Under the pieces are notes generated by a model. It was not told where the DNA came from, ran no database searches, and worked only from the letters and a program-made list of their open reading frames with translations. A stretch of 64,000 nucleotides of DNA, taken from the NCBI GenBank assembly GCA_964514105.1, contig CAZEPJ010000004.1:1-64000 (forward strand), written 5' to 3'. How positions within the stretch are numbered: the stretch's first letter is position 1; the number at the start of each line of letters is the position of its first letter. The DNA comes from CAZEPJ01 sp964514105. Its GTDB lineage: Bacteria; Desulfobacterota; Desulfocorpusculales; Desulfocorpusculum. Below are positions 36,080 through 44,753 of the stretch, one piece after another. The translations under genes and the position numbers were made by a program.

Positions 36080-38209
36080 ATGAACAGTGCTTTTAAGACC
36101 GTGACGGTGGAGGTGAGGGGCGGCGTGGCCATCCTGACCCTGAACAACCCGCCGGTCAACCAGCTCTCCGAGCATTTTGTCCTGGAGCTGGTGGAGGCCG
36201 TGGGATCGGCCTTTGCCGACCCGACGGTCCGGGCCATGGTACTGACCGGGACGGGTAAGAACTTCATCGCGGGTGCGGACATCACCCAGGTGCAGAAGGT
36301 GACCGACAAGGATGCCTTCTTGGACAAGGTCATGGGGATGATCCGCTTCATCAACGTCATGGAGGAGGGCCCCAAGCCCGTCGTGGCGGCCATCAACGGC
36401 AACTGTCTGGGCGGCGGCCTGGAGATCGCCATGGGGTGCCACTACCGCGTGGCGGCTCAGGGGGTCCAGATCGGCCAGCCCGAGGTCCAGATCGGCCTGA
36501 TCCCGGGGGCCGGGGGCACCCAGCGCCTACCCAGGCTGGTCGGGCTCCCGGACGGCCTGCAGATGATCACCACCGGCCAGCCCATCCCGGCGGAGGAAGG
36601 CCTCAAGAAGGGGTGCATCGACGAGGTGGTTCCCCCGGAAGAGCTGGTGGCCAGGGCTGTGGCCGCCGCGCAGCGGTTCGTCTCCGGGGAGCTCGACCAC
36701 AAGGCCCGAATGACCCGAAACCGAAAGGACAAGCTCCCCCCGGCCGACCAGAAACAGGGGATCATGGCGTTTGCCAAGGGGGTTGCCGCCAAGCAGGCCA
36801 AGGGATACATCGCCCCCTTTAAGGCCATAGAGGCCATGGAGCTGGGCCTCTCCGATGACTTTGAGGGCGATCTGGAGCGTGAGGCCAGGCTCTTTTGCGA
36901 GTGCGCCGTGTCGGACGTGGCCAAGAACCTCATCGGGATCTTCCTCAACACGCGGGCAGCCGGCCGCCTGCCCCGCATCGAGGGGATCGAGCCCAAGAAG
37001 GTCCGGGTCGTGGGCATGCTGGGCGGCGGGGTCATGGGGTCAGGCATCGTCAACCTTCTCCTGCGACACGGCTTTGAGGCCGTGCTCTGGGAGATCGACG
37101 AAGGCGCATTGGAGAAGGCCTTGGGCGCCGTGCGCAAGACCTTCGCATACCCCATCAAGAAGGGAAAGATCACCGAGGCCGAGCTGGATCAGCTCATGAA
37201 GGAAAAGTTGAGTAGCACCACTGCCCTCGAGGATCTCCATGGGGTGGATCTGGTCGTGGAGGCCGTCCTGGAGAAGATGGACGTCAAGCAGTCGCTCTGG
37301 AAGCGGCTCGAGGGGATCTGCCGTCCAGACGTGATCTTCGGAACCAACACCTCGGCCCTTCCCATCACGGAGATGGCATCGGTCCTGAAGGACCCGGGAC
37401 GCATGATCGGCCTTCACTTCTTCAATCCGGCCGAACGCATGCAGCTGCTGGAGATCATCTGCGGCAAGAAGACCGGCGATGTCACGCTGGCCAGCAGCGT
37501 CGCCTTCGGACGGGCCATCCGCAAGATCCCCATCGTGGTCAACGACGGCCCAGGCTTTTACGTGTCCAGACAGCTGGGCGCCCTCATGGGGGAGTCGACC
37601 TTCCTGATCGGCGAGGGGGTGGATGCGGGGGCAATCGAGGCGGCCATTGTGGAGTTCGGCATGCCCATGGGCCCCGGCACCCTGAGCGACCTGACCGGCA
37701 TCGATATCGGATACCATGTGGGGAAGACCTACGAGCGCTCATTCGGGGAGCGGTGGAAGATGTCGCCCATCTACGAGCTGGTCTACCAGACCGGGTGCTA
37801 TGGCCGCAAGACCGGTGCCGGCTGGTTCGACTACAGCGGGGACAAGCCCGTCCCCAATCCCAAGGTGGCCGCGGTCATCCAGGCGTACCTTCGGGAAAAG
37901 GGGATCGGACCCAGGGAGATGTCCCAAAGGGAGATCATCGATCGCATGCTGGCCCGCGGAATCAACGAGGCCGCATACATGATCCAGGACGGGATCTGCG
38001 ATCGGCCGCAGGACATGGATTTGGCCATGATCTACGGGACGGGGTTTCCGCCGTACCGTGGCGGAATCCTCCGGTACGCCGACGCCTGGGGCTTAAAAAA
38101 CGTGCATGAGCACCTCGTGAAGCTCGAGAAGGAGCACGGGATCCGGTTCCGGCCCTGCGGTCTGCTCCAGGAGATGGCGGAAAAGAGAGAAACGTTTTAC
38201 AAGGCGTGA
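36080..38209 (+). CDS. Bifunctional enoyl-CoA hydratase / 3-hydroxyacyl-CoA dehydrogenase (FadB/FadJ type)
   Basis: The 709-residue fusion enzyme performs hydration and oxidation steps of beta-oxidation. The N-terminal crotonase domain (1-190) has the oxyanion and Glu segments NCLGGGLEIAMGC and GQPEVQIGLIPGAGGTQRLP; both catalytic Glu positions are retained. The dehydrogenase half begins with the NAD-binding GGGVMGSGI near 315. The His-containing strand is GLHFFNPAERMQLLEI, and VNDGPGFYVSR follows. The C-terminal 3HCDH domain includes FPPYRGGILRYAD. The gene has an excellent ribosome site. It lies 211 bases after the CoA ligase and heads the following monooxygenase genes. Confidence 0.94.
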   Translation: MNSAFKTVTVEVRGGVAILTLNNPPVNQLSEHFVLELVEAVGSAFADPTVRAMVLTGTGKNFIAGADITQVQKVTDKDAFLDKVMGMIRFINVMEEGPKPVVAAINGNCLGGGLEIAMGCHYRVAAQGVQIGQPEVQIGLIPGAGGTQRLPRLVGLPDGLQMITTGQPIPAEEGLKKGCIDEVVPPEELVARAVAAAQRFVSGELDHKARMTRNRKDKLPPADQKQGIMAFAKGVAAKQAKGYIAPFKAIEAMELGLSDDFEGDLEREARLFCECAVSDVAKNLIGIFLNTRAAGRLPRIEGIEPKKVRVVGMLGGGVMGSGIVNLLLRHGFEAVLWEIDEGALEKALGAVRKTFAYPIKKGKITEAELDQLMKEKLSSTTALEDLHGVDLVVEAVLEKMDVKQSLWKRLEGICRPDVIFGTNTSALPITEMASVLKDPGRMIGLHFFNPAERMQLLEIICGKKTGDVTLASSVAFGRAIRKIPIVVNDGPGFYVSRQLGALMGESTFLIGEGVDAGAIEAAIVEFGMPMGPGTLSDLTGIDIGYHVGKTYERSFGERWKMSPIYELVYQTGCYGRKTGAGWFDYSGDKPVPNPKVAAVIQAYLREKGIGPREMSQREIIDRMLARGINEAAYMIQDGICDRPQDMDLAMIYGTGFPPYRGGILRYADAWGLKNVHEHLVKLEKEHGIRFRPCGLLQEMAEKRETFYKA

Positions 38210-38226
38210 AGCGGACGCGTCCGGCA

Positions 38227-38279
38227 CTGAGCGTGCCTCGTCCTGTCTGAGGGGGTCTGGCGCAATGCCGAACGCTCAG
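38227..38279 (+). promoter_or_regulatory. Leader hairpin before the first nitronate-monooxygenase-like gene
   Basis: CTGAGCGT (38227-38234) pairs with ACGCTCAG (38272-38279) around a 37-base loop that contains GGGGGTCTGG (38251-38260). The next gene's ATG lies at 38317. The second paralog has a comparable structure with base changes on both arms. Confidence 0.45.
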
Positions 38280-38316
38280 GGGCTCCGCCGCACGCCCAAC
38301 ACCCAGGAGGGATTCC

Positions 38317-39471
38317 ATGGGCAGGAGAATACTCAGAACGCGGTTGTGCGACATGTTGGGCATCGAATATCCCATCATCAGCGCAGGGATGGGGCCCAGT
38401 CTCATCGGCGAGACCACGGGCGCGCCTGTGGAACTGGTGGTCGCCGTGTCCGAGGCCGGGGGTCTCGGGGTCCTTGGGGCCAGCGGGTATACGGTGGAGG
38501 AGATGCGGGAGGCCATCCGCCGCATCCGGGACCGGACCGACAAGCCCTTCGGCGTGGACCTGCTCCTGCCCAGGGACATGGTCATGGGCGGAGATGCGGT
38601 CATCGATGGGCCCAAAGAACTCCCCCTGCGCGACGTGCTCAAGAGCCTCCCCAGGGCGCACTATGAGTGGTTCCTCAAGATCAAGGAGGAGATGGAACTG
38701 CCGGATATCGACACCATGGCCCGCCTGGACAGCACCACCATGCGCCCCCTGGAGGCGGTCAAGGCGTGCATGGAGGAGCGGGTGCCGCTGTTCTGCGCCG
38801 GACTGGGGAACCCGGGGTTCATGGTGGAGGAGGCCCACGCACGCGGCATCAAGGTCCTGGGGATCACGGGCAACGCCAAGAACGCCCGCCGCATGGCGCA
38901 ATCGGGTCTCGATCTGATCGTGGCTCAGGGGCACGAGGGGGGTGGACACACGGGGCGCATCGGCACCATGGCCCTCTTGCCCCAGGCCATGGACGCGGCC
39001 CATCCGGTGCCGGTCCTGGCCGCGGGGGGGATCGGGGACGGCCGAGGGGTGGCCGCGGCCCTGGCCATGGGGTGCGTGGGGGTCTGGGTCGGGACCCGCT
39101 TTCTGGCGAGCCAGGAGGGGGGGGCACTGGAGGTGCACAAGCAACGAATCCTGGAGTCCACGGACGAGGACACCCGCCGGACATACTGGTACACGGGAAA
39201 GACCTCACGGGCCAGCTACAACAGGTTCCACGATCTGATGGAGAGCGCGGGGCTGGATCCCCTGCCTTTCCCCACCCAGGTCATGCTGGCATCGGCCTTG
39301 GTGGAGAGTTTTCGCAAAGCCGGCAAGGCCGAGTACCTGGGGGCGTTTGCCGGACAGATCTCGGGGCTCATCAAGGAGATAAAGCCCGCCGGGCAGATCC
39401 TGGAGGAGATGGTGGAGGAGGCCGTGGAGATCCTGAGCAGGAAGCTGCCGGAATCGGTGGTGGCGAGATAG
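38317..39471 (+). CDS. Nitronate monooxygenase-like FMN protein (copy 1)
   Basis: The 384-residue TIM-barrel flavoprotein belongs to the nitronate monooxygenase/enoyl reductase-like family. The FMN-binding region is AAGGIGDGRGVAAALAMGC, and the catalytic-His segment is AQGHEGGGHTGRIGT. N-terminal LCDMLGIEYPIISAGMGP is typical. The gene is preceded by AGGAGGG. Its middle part, 38766-39101, is identical in DNA to the next gene, although the flanks differ. Placed among beta-oxidation genes, it may act on an acyl-CoA-linked or propionate-3-nitronate-type compound, or as a FabK-like reductase; sequence cannot decide. Its amino terminus shares length and layout with copy 2. Confidence 0.87.
   Translation: MGRRILRTRLCDMLGIEYPIISAGMGPSLIGETTGAPVELVVAVSEAGGLGVLGASGYTVEEMREAIRRIRDRTDKPFGVDLLLPRDMVMGGDAVIDGPKELPLRDVLKSLPRAHYEWFLKIKEEMELPDIDTMARLDSTTMRPLEAVKACMEERVPLFCAGLGNPGFMVEEAHARGIKVLGITGNAKNARRMAQSGLDLIVAQGHEGGGHTGRIGTMALLPQAMDAAHPVPVLAAGGIGDGRGVAAALAMGCVGVWVGTRFLASQEGGALEVHKQRILESTDEDTRRTYWYTGKTSRASYNRFHDLMESAGLDPLPFPTQVMLASALVESFRKAGKAEYLGAFAGQISGLIKEIKPAGQILEEMVEEAVEILSRKLPESVVAR
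38766..39101 (+). repeat. 336-bp tract identical to 40023-40358
   Basis: The tract covers the FMN-site core of both monooxygenase genes and is identical base for base, third codon positions included, at a constant offset of 1257. On both sides identity falls sharply: the first flanking mismatches are C/T just before the tract and T/C just after. Recent gene conversion or an assembly artefact are the two explanations. Confidence 0.85.
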
Positions 39472-39496
39472 GTCACCCTTTGGTTGGGAGTTCGCG

Positions 39497-39557
39497 GTTC
39501 AGCGTTCGCCGACCCATCCGGGGGGTCTGGCCCCACGACGAGCGCTCGACGCTGAAC
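39497..39557 (+). promoter_or_regulatory. Leader hairpin before the second nitronate-monooxygenase-like gene
   Basis: GTTCAGCGT (39497-39505) pairs with ACGCTGAAC (39549-39557) around a 43-base loop that holds GGGGGTCTGG (39521-39530), the same ten bases as in the copy 1 loop. The AGGAGGG ribosome site begins five bases after the stem. Confidence 0.45.
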
Positions 39558-39573
39558 GCCTAGGAGGGATTCG

Positions 39574-40728
39574 ATGGGCAGGAGAGTACTCAGAACGCGG
39601 TTGTGCGACATGCTGGGCATCGAGTACCCCATCCTGAGTGCAGGCATGGGACCCACCCTCATCGGAGAGAAGACCGGGGCGCCGGTGGAACTTGTGGTCG
39701 CAGTGTCCGAGGCGGGTGGGCTCGGGGTCCTGGGGGGAAGCGGATTCACGGTGGATGAACTGCGAGAAGCCATCCGGGAAATCAAACGACTGACCGGGCG
39801 GCCATTCGGCGTGGACCTGCTGCTTCCCCAGAAGCTGGATTTCGCAGGCGCCATGGGGCAGCAAGGGCCCGCGCAGCTCCCCCTGAGCGCCGTGCTCCAG
39901 GCCATCCCCAGGCCCCACCAGGAATGGATCCGCAAGCTGCGCGAGGAGATGGACCTTCCCGAGGTGGAGATCACGGTGCGCATGAACACGACGACCATGC
40001 GCCCCGTGGAGGCAGTCAAGGTGTGCATGGAGGAGCGGGTGCCGCTGTTCTGCGCCGGACTGGGGAACCCGGGGTTCATGGTGGAGGAGGCCCACGCACG
40101 CGGCATCAAGGTCCTGGGGATCACGGGCAACGCCAAGAACGCCCGCCGCATGGCGCAATCGGGTCTCGATCTGATCGTGGCTCAGGGGCACGAGGGGGGT
40201 GGACACACGGGGCGCATCGGCACCATGGCCCTCTTGCCCCAGGCCATGGACGCGGCCCATCCGGTGCCGGTCCTGGCCGCGGGGGGGATCGGGGACGGCC
40301 GAGGGGTGGCCGCGGCCCTGGCCATGGGGTGCGTGGGGGTCTGGGTCGGGACCCGCTTCTTGGCCACGGACGAGGGCGGCGCCCTGCCTGTCAACAAACA
40401 GCGCATCCTCCAGTCCGCGGACGAGGACACCCGGGTGAGCCGGGCGTACACCGGCAAGACGCTGCGGGCCAGCTACAACCGATTCCATGACATGTGGGAC
40501 AACAGTGGCCTGGAACCCCTGCCGTTTCCAACTCAGGTGCTCATCTCCTCGGCCTTGTTGGCGAGCTTCATCGCGGCGAACAAGGATGATTGCGTGGGGG
40601 GGCTGGCTGGACAGATCTCGGGTCTGATCACCGAGATCAAGCCTGCCGGAGAGGTCTTGAAGGAGATGGTGGAGGAGGCCGTCGACATCCTGACCCGGAG
40701 ACTGCCCGAAAGCGTTGTGGTGAAGTAG
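39574..40728 (+). CDS. Nitronate monooxygenase-like FMN protein (copy 2)
   Basis: The protein has exactly the same length (384 residues) as copy 1 and the same AQGHEGGGHTG and AAGGIGDGRG motifs. Outside the shared tract the two differ at many residues, for example DLMESAGLDPL in copy 1 versus DMWDNSGLEPL here. The duplication is therefore old and the shared core was recently homogenised. Retention of both copies suggests different partners or substrates. The gene sits between copy 1 and the acyl-CoA dehydrogenase gene, all on one strand. Confidence 0.87.
   Translation: MGRRVLRTRLCDMLGIEYPILSAGMGPTLIGEKTGAPVELVVAVSEAGGLGVLGGSGFTVDELREAIREIKRLTGRPFGVDLLLPQKLDFAGAMGQQGPAQLPLSAVLQAIPRPHQEWIRKLREEMDLPEVEITVRMNTTTMRPVEAVKVCMEERVPLFCAGLGNPGFMVEEAHARGIKVLGITGNAKNARRMAQSGLDLIVAQGHEGGGHTGRIGTMALLPQAMDAAHPVPVLAAGGIGDGRGVAAALAMGCVGVWVGTRFLATDEGGALPVNKQRILQSADEDTRVSRAYTGKTLRASYNRFHDMWDNSGLEPLPFPTQVLISSALLASFIAANKDDCVGGLAGQISGLITEIKPAGEVLKEMVEEAVDILTRRLPESVVVK
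40023..40358 (+). repeat. 336-bp tract identical to 38766-39101
   Basis: This is the second copy of the identity tract described at 38766-39101. It begins after the T at 40022 and ends before the C at 40359, the points where copy 1 has C and T respectively. Confidence 0.85.
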
Positions 40729-40768
40729 CACACGGGCTCGTGTCCTTGTCTTGTGATCGTGACAGCGC

Positions 40769-40800
40769 CAGGGGCGGATTGGGCTGCCCCTGCCTTTCTT
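40769..40800 (+). terminator. Weak terminator candidate after copy 2
   Basis: CAGGGGC (40769-40775) pairs with GCCCCTG (40786-40792), and the run CCTTTCTT follows. The stem is short and the U-tract is mixed, so read-through into the acyl-CoA dehydrogenase gene is likely. Confidence 0.35.
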
Positions 40801-40852
40801 GATCCGCACAAAGAGGAACCGCGGACACAAGCGACTGCCCGAGGAGGAACAC

Positions 40853-42658
40853 GTGGCCGAGCGATTTGTGAGCGAGAGAAACCTCAGATTCCTTCTGTAC
40901 GAAGTCATGGATGCGGAAGGGCTCACCCGGTACCCGTTGTACGCGGAGCACAGCCGAGAGGTCTTCGAGCTGGTCCTGGACACCGCCTTGAAGCTCAGCC
41001 GGGATCTCTTCAAGCCGGTGCTCCACGAGATGGACAAGGATCAGCCCAGGTACGTGGACGGCCGGGTCTTCGTCCATCCGGTGGTCAAACAGATCATGAA
41101 GGCATGCGGGGAAGGGGGTTGGATCTCGGCCAGCGCATCATACGAGATGGGAGGGCAGCAGCTCCCGCTGCTTATCATGGGGGCCTGCCGCTTCATCTTC
41201 TCGGCCGCCAACTACTCGGCCAGCGTGTACCCGTTTCTCACAACCGGGGCGGCCCACCTCATCGAGTCCTTCGGGAGCGACGATCTCAAGGACCTGTACA
41301 TCCCCAGGATGTTCGCCGGCCGGTGGCAGGGGACCATGGCCCTCACCGAACCCCAGGCGGGCAGCTCTCTGTCGGATATCACCACCCAGGCCGTGCCGAC
41401 GGATCAGGGCTATTACAAGATCAAGGGACAGAAGATCTTCATCTCGGCCGCCGAGCATGACGGGGTGGAGAACATCGTCAACCTCATGCTGGCCAAGATC
41501 AAGGGAGGGCCGCCGGGCGTCAAGGGGATATCGCTGTTTGTGGTGCCCAAGATGCGACCGGACGAAAGCGGCGCTCTGGTGCCCAATGACGTCACCTGCG
41601 CCGGCATTTATCACAAGCTGGGGTACCGGGGGGCGCCCATCACCCAGCTCAGTATGGGCGAGAACGACGATTGCCGGGGATGGCTGGTGGGGGAGGCCCA
41701 CAAGGGGCTCTCGTATATGTTTCAGATGATGAACGAGGCGAGGATCGATGTAGGCATGGGTGCCGCGGCCATTGCCTCGGCCGCGTACTATGCCTCCCTG
41801 GAGTATGCCCAACAACGGCCACAGGGAAGGGCTCCGGGGGCCAAGGACCCTACCCAACCGCAGGTGCCCATCATCCGGCATCCCGACGTGAAACGCATGC
41901 TCCTGTTCCAGCGGGCCGTGGTGGAAGGATCCCTGGCCGTCATTCTCCAATGCGCCAAGTACGCAGACCTGGTGCGGGTGACATCGGGCGAGGAGCGCGA
42001 GCGCAACTTCCTGCTCTTGGAGCTCCTGACCCCCATTGCCAAGACCTACCCTTCTGAGATGGGCATCCTCTCGGTGAGCGCGGGCCTCCAGTGCCTGGGC
42101 GGCTACGGATACTGCGACGAGTTTCCCCTGGAGCAATTCTATCGGGATATGCGCATCCATCCCATCCACGAGGGGACCACCGGAATCCAGGGGCTCGACC
42201 TCCTGGGGCGCAAGGTCATCATGCACCAGGGCAGGGCCTTGGGTCTCTTTGCGGAAGAGGTGCGGAGAACCATCGCCAGCGGGATGGCGGATCCCGAGAT
42301 GGCCCCCCGGGCAGCGGACCTGGCCGAGGGGCTCGAGAGACTCCAGGAGATCACGAGACATCTGCTGGGCGTGGCCGCGAAGGGGAATCCCGAGCTTTTC
42401 CTGGCGGATGCGACCCTGTACCTGGAGTTTTTCGGTATCATCTGCGTGGCCTGGCAATGGCTCGCCCAGGCCCTCGTGGCCCGCTCGGCCTTGCAGGGCA
42501 CACCGTCGGAGGCCGAGGCGAACTTCTACCACGGCAAGCTGCACGCCTTCAGGTTCTACTACAGCTACGAGCTCCCCAAGATGGAAGGCCTGGCAAAGCG
42601 GCTCATGGAGAGCGACGGGTTGACCGTGGCGATGCCCGAGGCGTACTTCATGGATTGA
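40853..42658 (+). CDS. Acyl-CoA dehydrogenase with extended C-terminal domain
   Basis: The chosen start is GTG at 40853, with GAGGAGGAAC directly before it, giving 601 residues. An ATG further upstream has no site. The flavoprotein fold shows the FAD/substrate segment MALTEPQAGSSLSDI and the later GYGYCDEFPLEQFYRDMRI. The catalytic-Glu region is IHPIHEGTTGIQGLDLLG. The chain is some 200 residues longer than a basic acyl-CoA dehydrogenase and belongs to the class with an added C-terminal helical domain (ending near MPEAYFMD). It provides the first oxidation step of beta-oxidation for the cluster. Electrons would go to an ETF, but no ETF gene is in view. Confidence 0.92.
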   Translation: MAERFVSERNLRFLLYEVMDAEGLTRYPLYAEHSREVFELVLDTALKLSRDLFKPVLHEMDKDQPRYVDGRVFVHPVVKQIMKACGEGGWISASASYEMGGQQLPLLIMGACRFIFSAANYSASVYPFLTTGAAHLIESFGSDDLKDLYIPRMFAGRWQGTMALTEPQAGSSLSDITTQAVPTDQGYYKIKGQKIFISAAEHDGVENIVNLMLAKIKGGPPGVKGISLFVVPKMRPDESGALVPNDVTCAGIYHKLGYRGAPITQLSMGENDDCRGWLVGEAHKGLSYMFQMMNEARIDVGMGAAAIASAAYYASLEYAQQRPQGRAPGAKDPTQPQVPIIRHPDVKRMLLFQRAVVEGSLAVILQCAKYADLVRVTSGEERERNFLLLELLTPIAKTYPSEMGILSVSAGLQCLGGYGYCDEFPLEQFYRDMRIHPIHEGTTGIQGLDLLGRKVIMHQGRALGLFAEEVRRTIASGMADPEMAPRAADLAEGLERLQEITRHLLGVAAKGNPELFLADATLYLEFFGIICVAWQWLAQALVARSALQGTPSEAEANFYHGKLHAFRFYYSYELPKMEGLAKRLMESDGLTVAMPEAYFMD

Positions 42659-43030
42659 GCCGGTGGGCACCAGGGGCGAGGTGGTTCACGAGGTTGCAGG
42701 TCATGGCCCGCCGGCCCGCCGGAACCAGGACGGACACCCCATGGAAGGACCGGCCGCAAACCGCTCTTAGCCCCTCGGAGACGCAAAGGGATCTTCCGGC
42801 TCGTGATTCCCGCACGGCCTCACTTGCGCTTCGCGCGGGGGGTGCCGTCATCCTTCACAGGACGACATGCCCGACCCGCCGACAGGGTCCCTGTCGTCGG
42901 CCCGGACCCCCTTGGCGGTCCGATCTGCCTGCCTTGCATCCGGATTGGGGGCGGCGTGCGGTCGGCATGGCAGGACCGGGGATCCGGGCGCCGTGGAGCG
43001 GCAGAGGACGGCAGGAAAGGGGGGCGGCAG
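42659..43030. other. Intergenic region before the stress-protein operon
   Basis: About 370 bases with no recognisable gene on either strand. Open frames here are short and lack family resemblance. A good promoter begins at 43031. Confidence 0.45.
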
Positions 43031-43060
43031 TTGACACAGCAAGGCGTGGGACGGTATAGA
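43031..43060 (+). promoter_or_regulatory. Sigma70-type promoter for the usp-cdaA-DHH operon
   Basis: TTGACA at 43031-43036 is a perfect -35, TATAGA at 43055-43060 a four-of-six -10, and the spacer is 18 bases. The stress-protein ATG is 31 bases past the -10. Confidence 0.6.
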
Positions 43061-43090
43061 AGAGGCGTTGGGAACGGAAAGGGGTGGATC

Positions 43091-43570
43091 ATGAGGGCAT
43101 ACGGCAAACTGCTTGTTCCGACGGATTTCTCACAATACACGCCATTGGCGCTGGATCACGCCACGTTGCTGGCTGAGGCCTTCTCCGCCCATCTGCTCCT
43201 GCTCCATGTGATCCCCCAAGAGACCCGAGAGGTCCTGGTTCGGACCCGTACGGAGGGGCAGGTGGACGGAGGCGAGGAGATCTTCCGGGCGATCATGGAG
43301 CAGACGCAGAGCCAGATCAACGGTCTCCTCGGCCATATGCCAGAGGATCGGGTGACCAGGCTGATTCGGGTGGGCCACCCGGTCCTGGAGATCATCGCGA
43401 CCGCCGGGGATCAAGGGGTGGATCTCATTGTCATGCCCACCCACGGCAGGACGGGATTGTCCCACGTCCTGTTCGGCAGCGTGGCCGAGAAGGTGGTTCG
43501 TCGCGCGCCATGTCCGGTCATGGTGGTCCGGAGCGCAGTTTCCGGCCCCGGGCCGTCCAAGCCGCTCTGA
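43091..43570 (+). CDS. Universal stress protein (UspA family)
   Basis: The 159-residue single-domain protein begins YGKLLVPTDFSQYTPLALDHA, the usual USP opening. The nucleotide-binding loop is MPTHGRTGLSHVLFGS followed by VAEKVVRRAPCPVMVV. The Gly that starts the G-2x-G-9x-G pattern is replaced by Pro, as in many USPs with the MPTHGRTG form. The gene begins 31 bases after a strong promoter and ends eight bases before the diadenylate cyclase gene, suggesting a shared transcript. It may bind ATP or a nucleotide signal; a link with c-di-AMP is only suggested by position. Confidence 0.88.
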   Translation: MRAYGKLLVPTDFSQYTPLALDHATLLAEAFSAHLLLLHVIPQETREVLVRTRTEGQVDGGEEIFRAIMEQTQSQINGLLGHMPEDRVTRLIRVGHPVLEIIATAGDQGVDLIVMPTHGRTGLSHVLFGSVAEKVVRRAPCPVMVVRSAVSGPGPSKPL

Positions 43571-43577
43571 GGCCGGC

Positions 43578-44753
43578 ATGTCCATCCAGCAGTTTGGAAT
43601 CCTCGCGGATCTGAGGTGGCAGGACGTTCTGGACATCTTTTTTCTCAGTACGTTCGCGTACTATCTCTACGTATGGTTCTGGGGGACCAAAGCGGTCAAG
43701 GCCGTGGTCGGGCTTCTGGCCCTGGGGCTGGTGTTTCTGGCGGCCAGGATGTGGGGGCTCTTCCTGACCACCTGGGTCTTCCAGATCCTGTGGCAGGTGG
43801 CCGTCTTCCTCTTGATCATCCTCTTTCAATCGGAGATCCGTCAGGTCCTGGAACGGGTCAATCCCTTTCATTTCATCGGCGCCCGCAGCGCCCATGGATC
43901 GGGCGGGTGGATATCCGGGTTGGTCGAAGCGGTCTTCTCGTTGGCGCGGCAGGGACTGGGCGCGCTGGTCATCGTGGAGCGCCAGGACCGGGTGGAGGAA
44001 TGGATTTCGGGCGGGGTGGCGGTCAACGGAGACCTCAGCTATGAGCTCTTGGTGAGCTTGTTCCAGAAGGGCTCGTCGCTGCACGACGGGGCCGTGCTCG
44101 TGCGGGGCGGAAAGGCCATATGCGCCGCGTCGTTCTTGCCGCTGAGTTCTGCGGAAGGGTTGCCTTCGGAATGGGGGACTCGGCATCGAGCCGCCTTGGG
44201 GCTGTCCGAACGATGTGATGCCTGGGTCGTGGTGGCCTCCGAGGAGCGCGGGAGCGTGGCTGTGGCCCAAGAGGGGGAGATGCGCGAGGTCAGCGGGCCG
44301 TCCGATCTCTCCCAGTTGCTCACCGATGCGTTCGCGGGGCGCGCCTCCGGCGGGATGACCCTCTGGGGCGTGGCGCGCGATCTGATGGTCCGTCGATGGC
44401 TGGCCAAAGTCATCTCGGCCGTCTTCGTGTCGCTTGTCTGGTTTCTCTTGGCCGGACAACAGAATGTGGAGATCGGCCTCAAGGTGCCCCTGATCACCAG
44501 GAACCTCCCGGAACAGATGGAGGTGGTGGAGCCCGTGGAGCCGAAAGTGGAGGTGACCTTCCGGGGGCTTCGGAAGGACACCGTGATCCTCAACGAGGGA
44601 AACGTGCACGTGGAGCTTGATCTCTCGCTCGTCCGCATGGGCAGGCGGACTTTTCGCATCACCCGCGATCAGGTGGTGACGCCCAGCGACCGGGTGCAGG
44701 TGGTGCGGATCGAGCCGGCCGAACTGAGATTCCAGTTTCGGGAGAAATCATGA
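43578..44753 (+). CDS. Diadenylate cyclase (CdaA type) fused to a YbbR/CdaR-like domain
   Basis: Starting at 43578 the protein has 391 residues. Three membrane helices (about 18-85) precede the DAC domain, whose catalytic motifs DGA (170-172) and RHR (202-204) are intact, so it should make c-di-AMP from two ATP. A fourth membrane helix at about 277-292 leads to residues 295-390, a single YbbR-like beta domain outside the membrane (IGLKVPLITRNLP, then VEVTFRGLR and the final IEPAELRFQF). In Firmicutes CdaA and its regulator CdaR (YbbR) are separate proteins; here they are one chain. The gene ends in a four-base overlap with the DHH gene. Confidence 0.9.
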   Translation: MSIQQFGILADLRWQDVLDIFFLSTFAYYLYVWFWGTKAVKAVVGLLALGLVFLAARMWGLFLTTWVFQILWQVAVFLLIILFQSEIRQVLERVNPFHFIGARSAHGSGGWISGLVEAVFSLARQGLGALVIVERQDRVEEWISGGVAVNGDLSYELLVSLFQKGSSLHDGAVLVRGGKAICAASFLPLSSAEGLPSEWGTRHRAALGLSERCDAWVVVASEERGSVAVAQEGEMREVSGPSDLSQLLTDAFAGRASGGMTLWGVARDLMVRRWLAKVISAVFVSLVWFLLAGQQNVEIGLKVPLITRNLPEQMEVVEPVEPKVEVTFRGLRKDTVILNEGNVHVELDLSLVRMGRRTFRITRDQVVTPSDRVQVVRIEPAELRFQFREKS

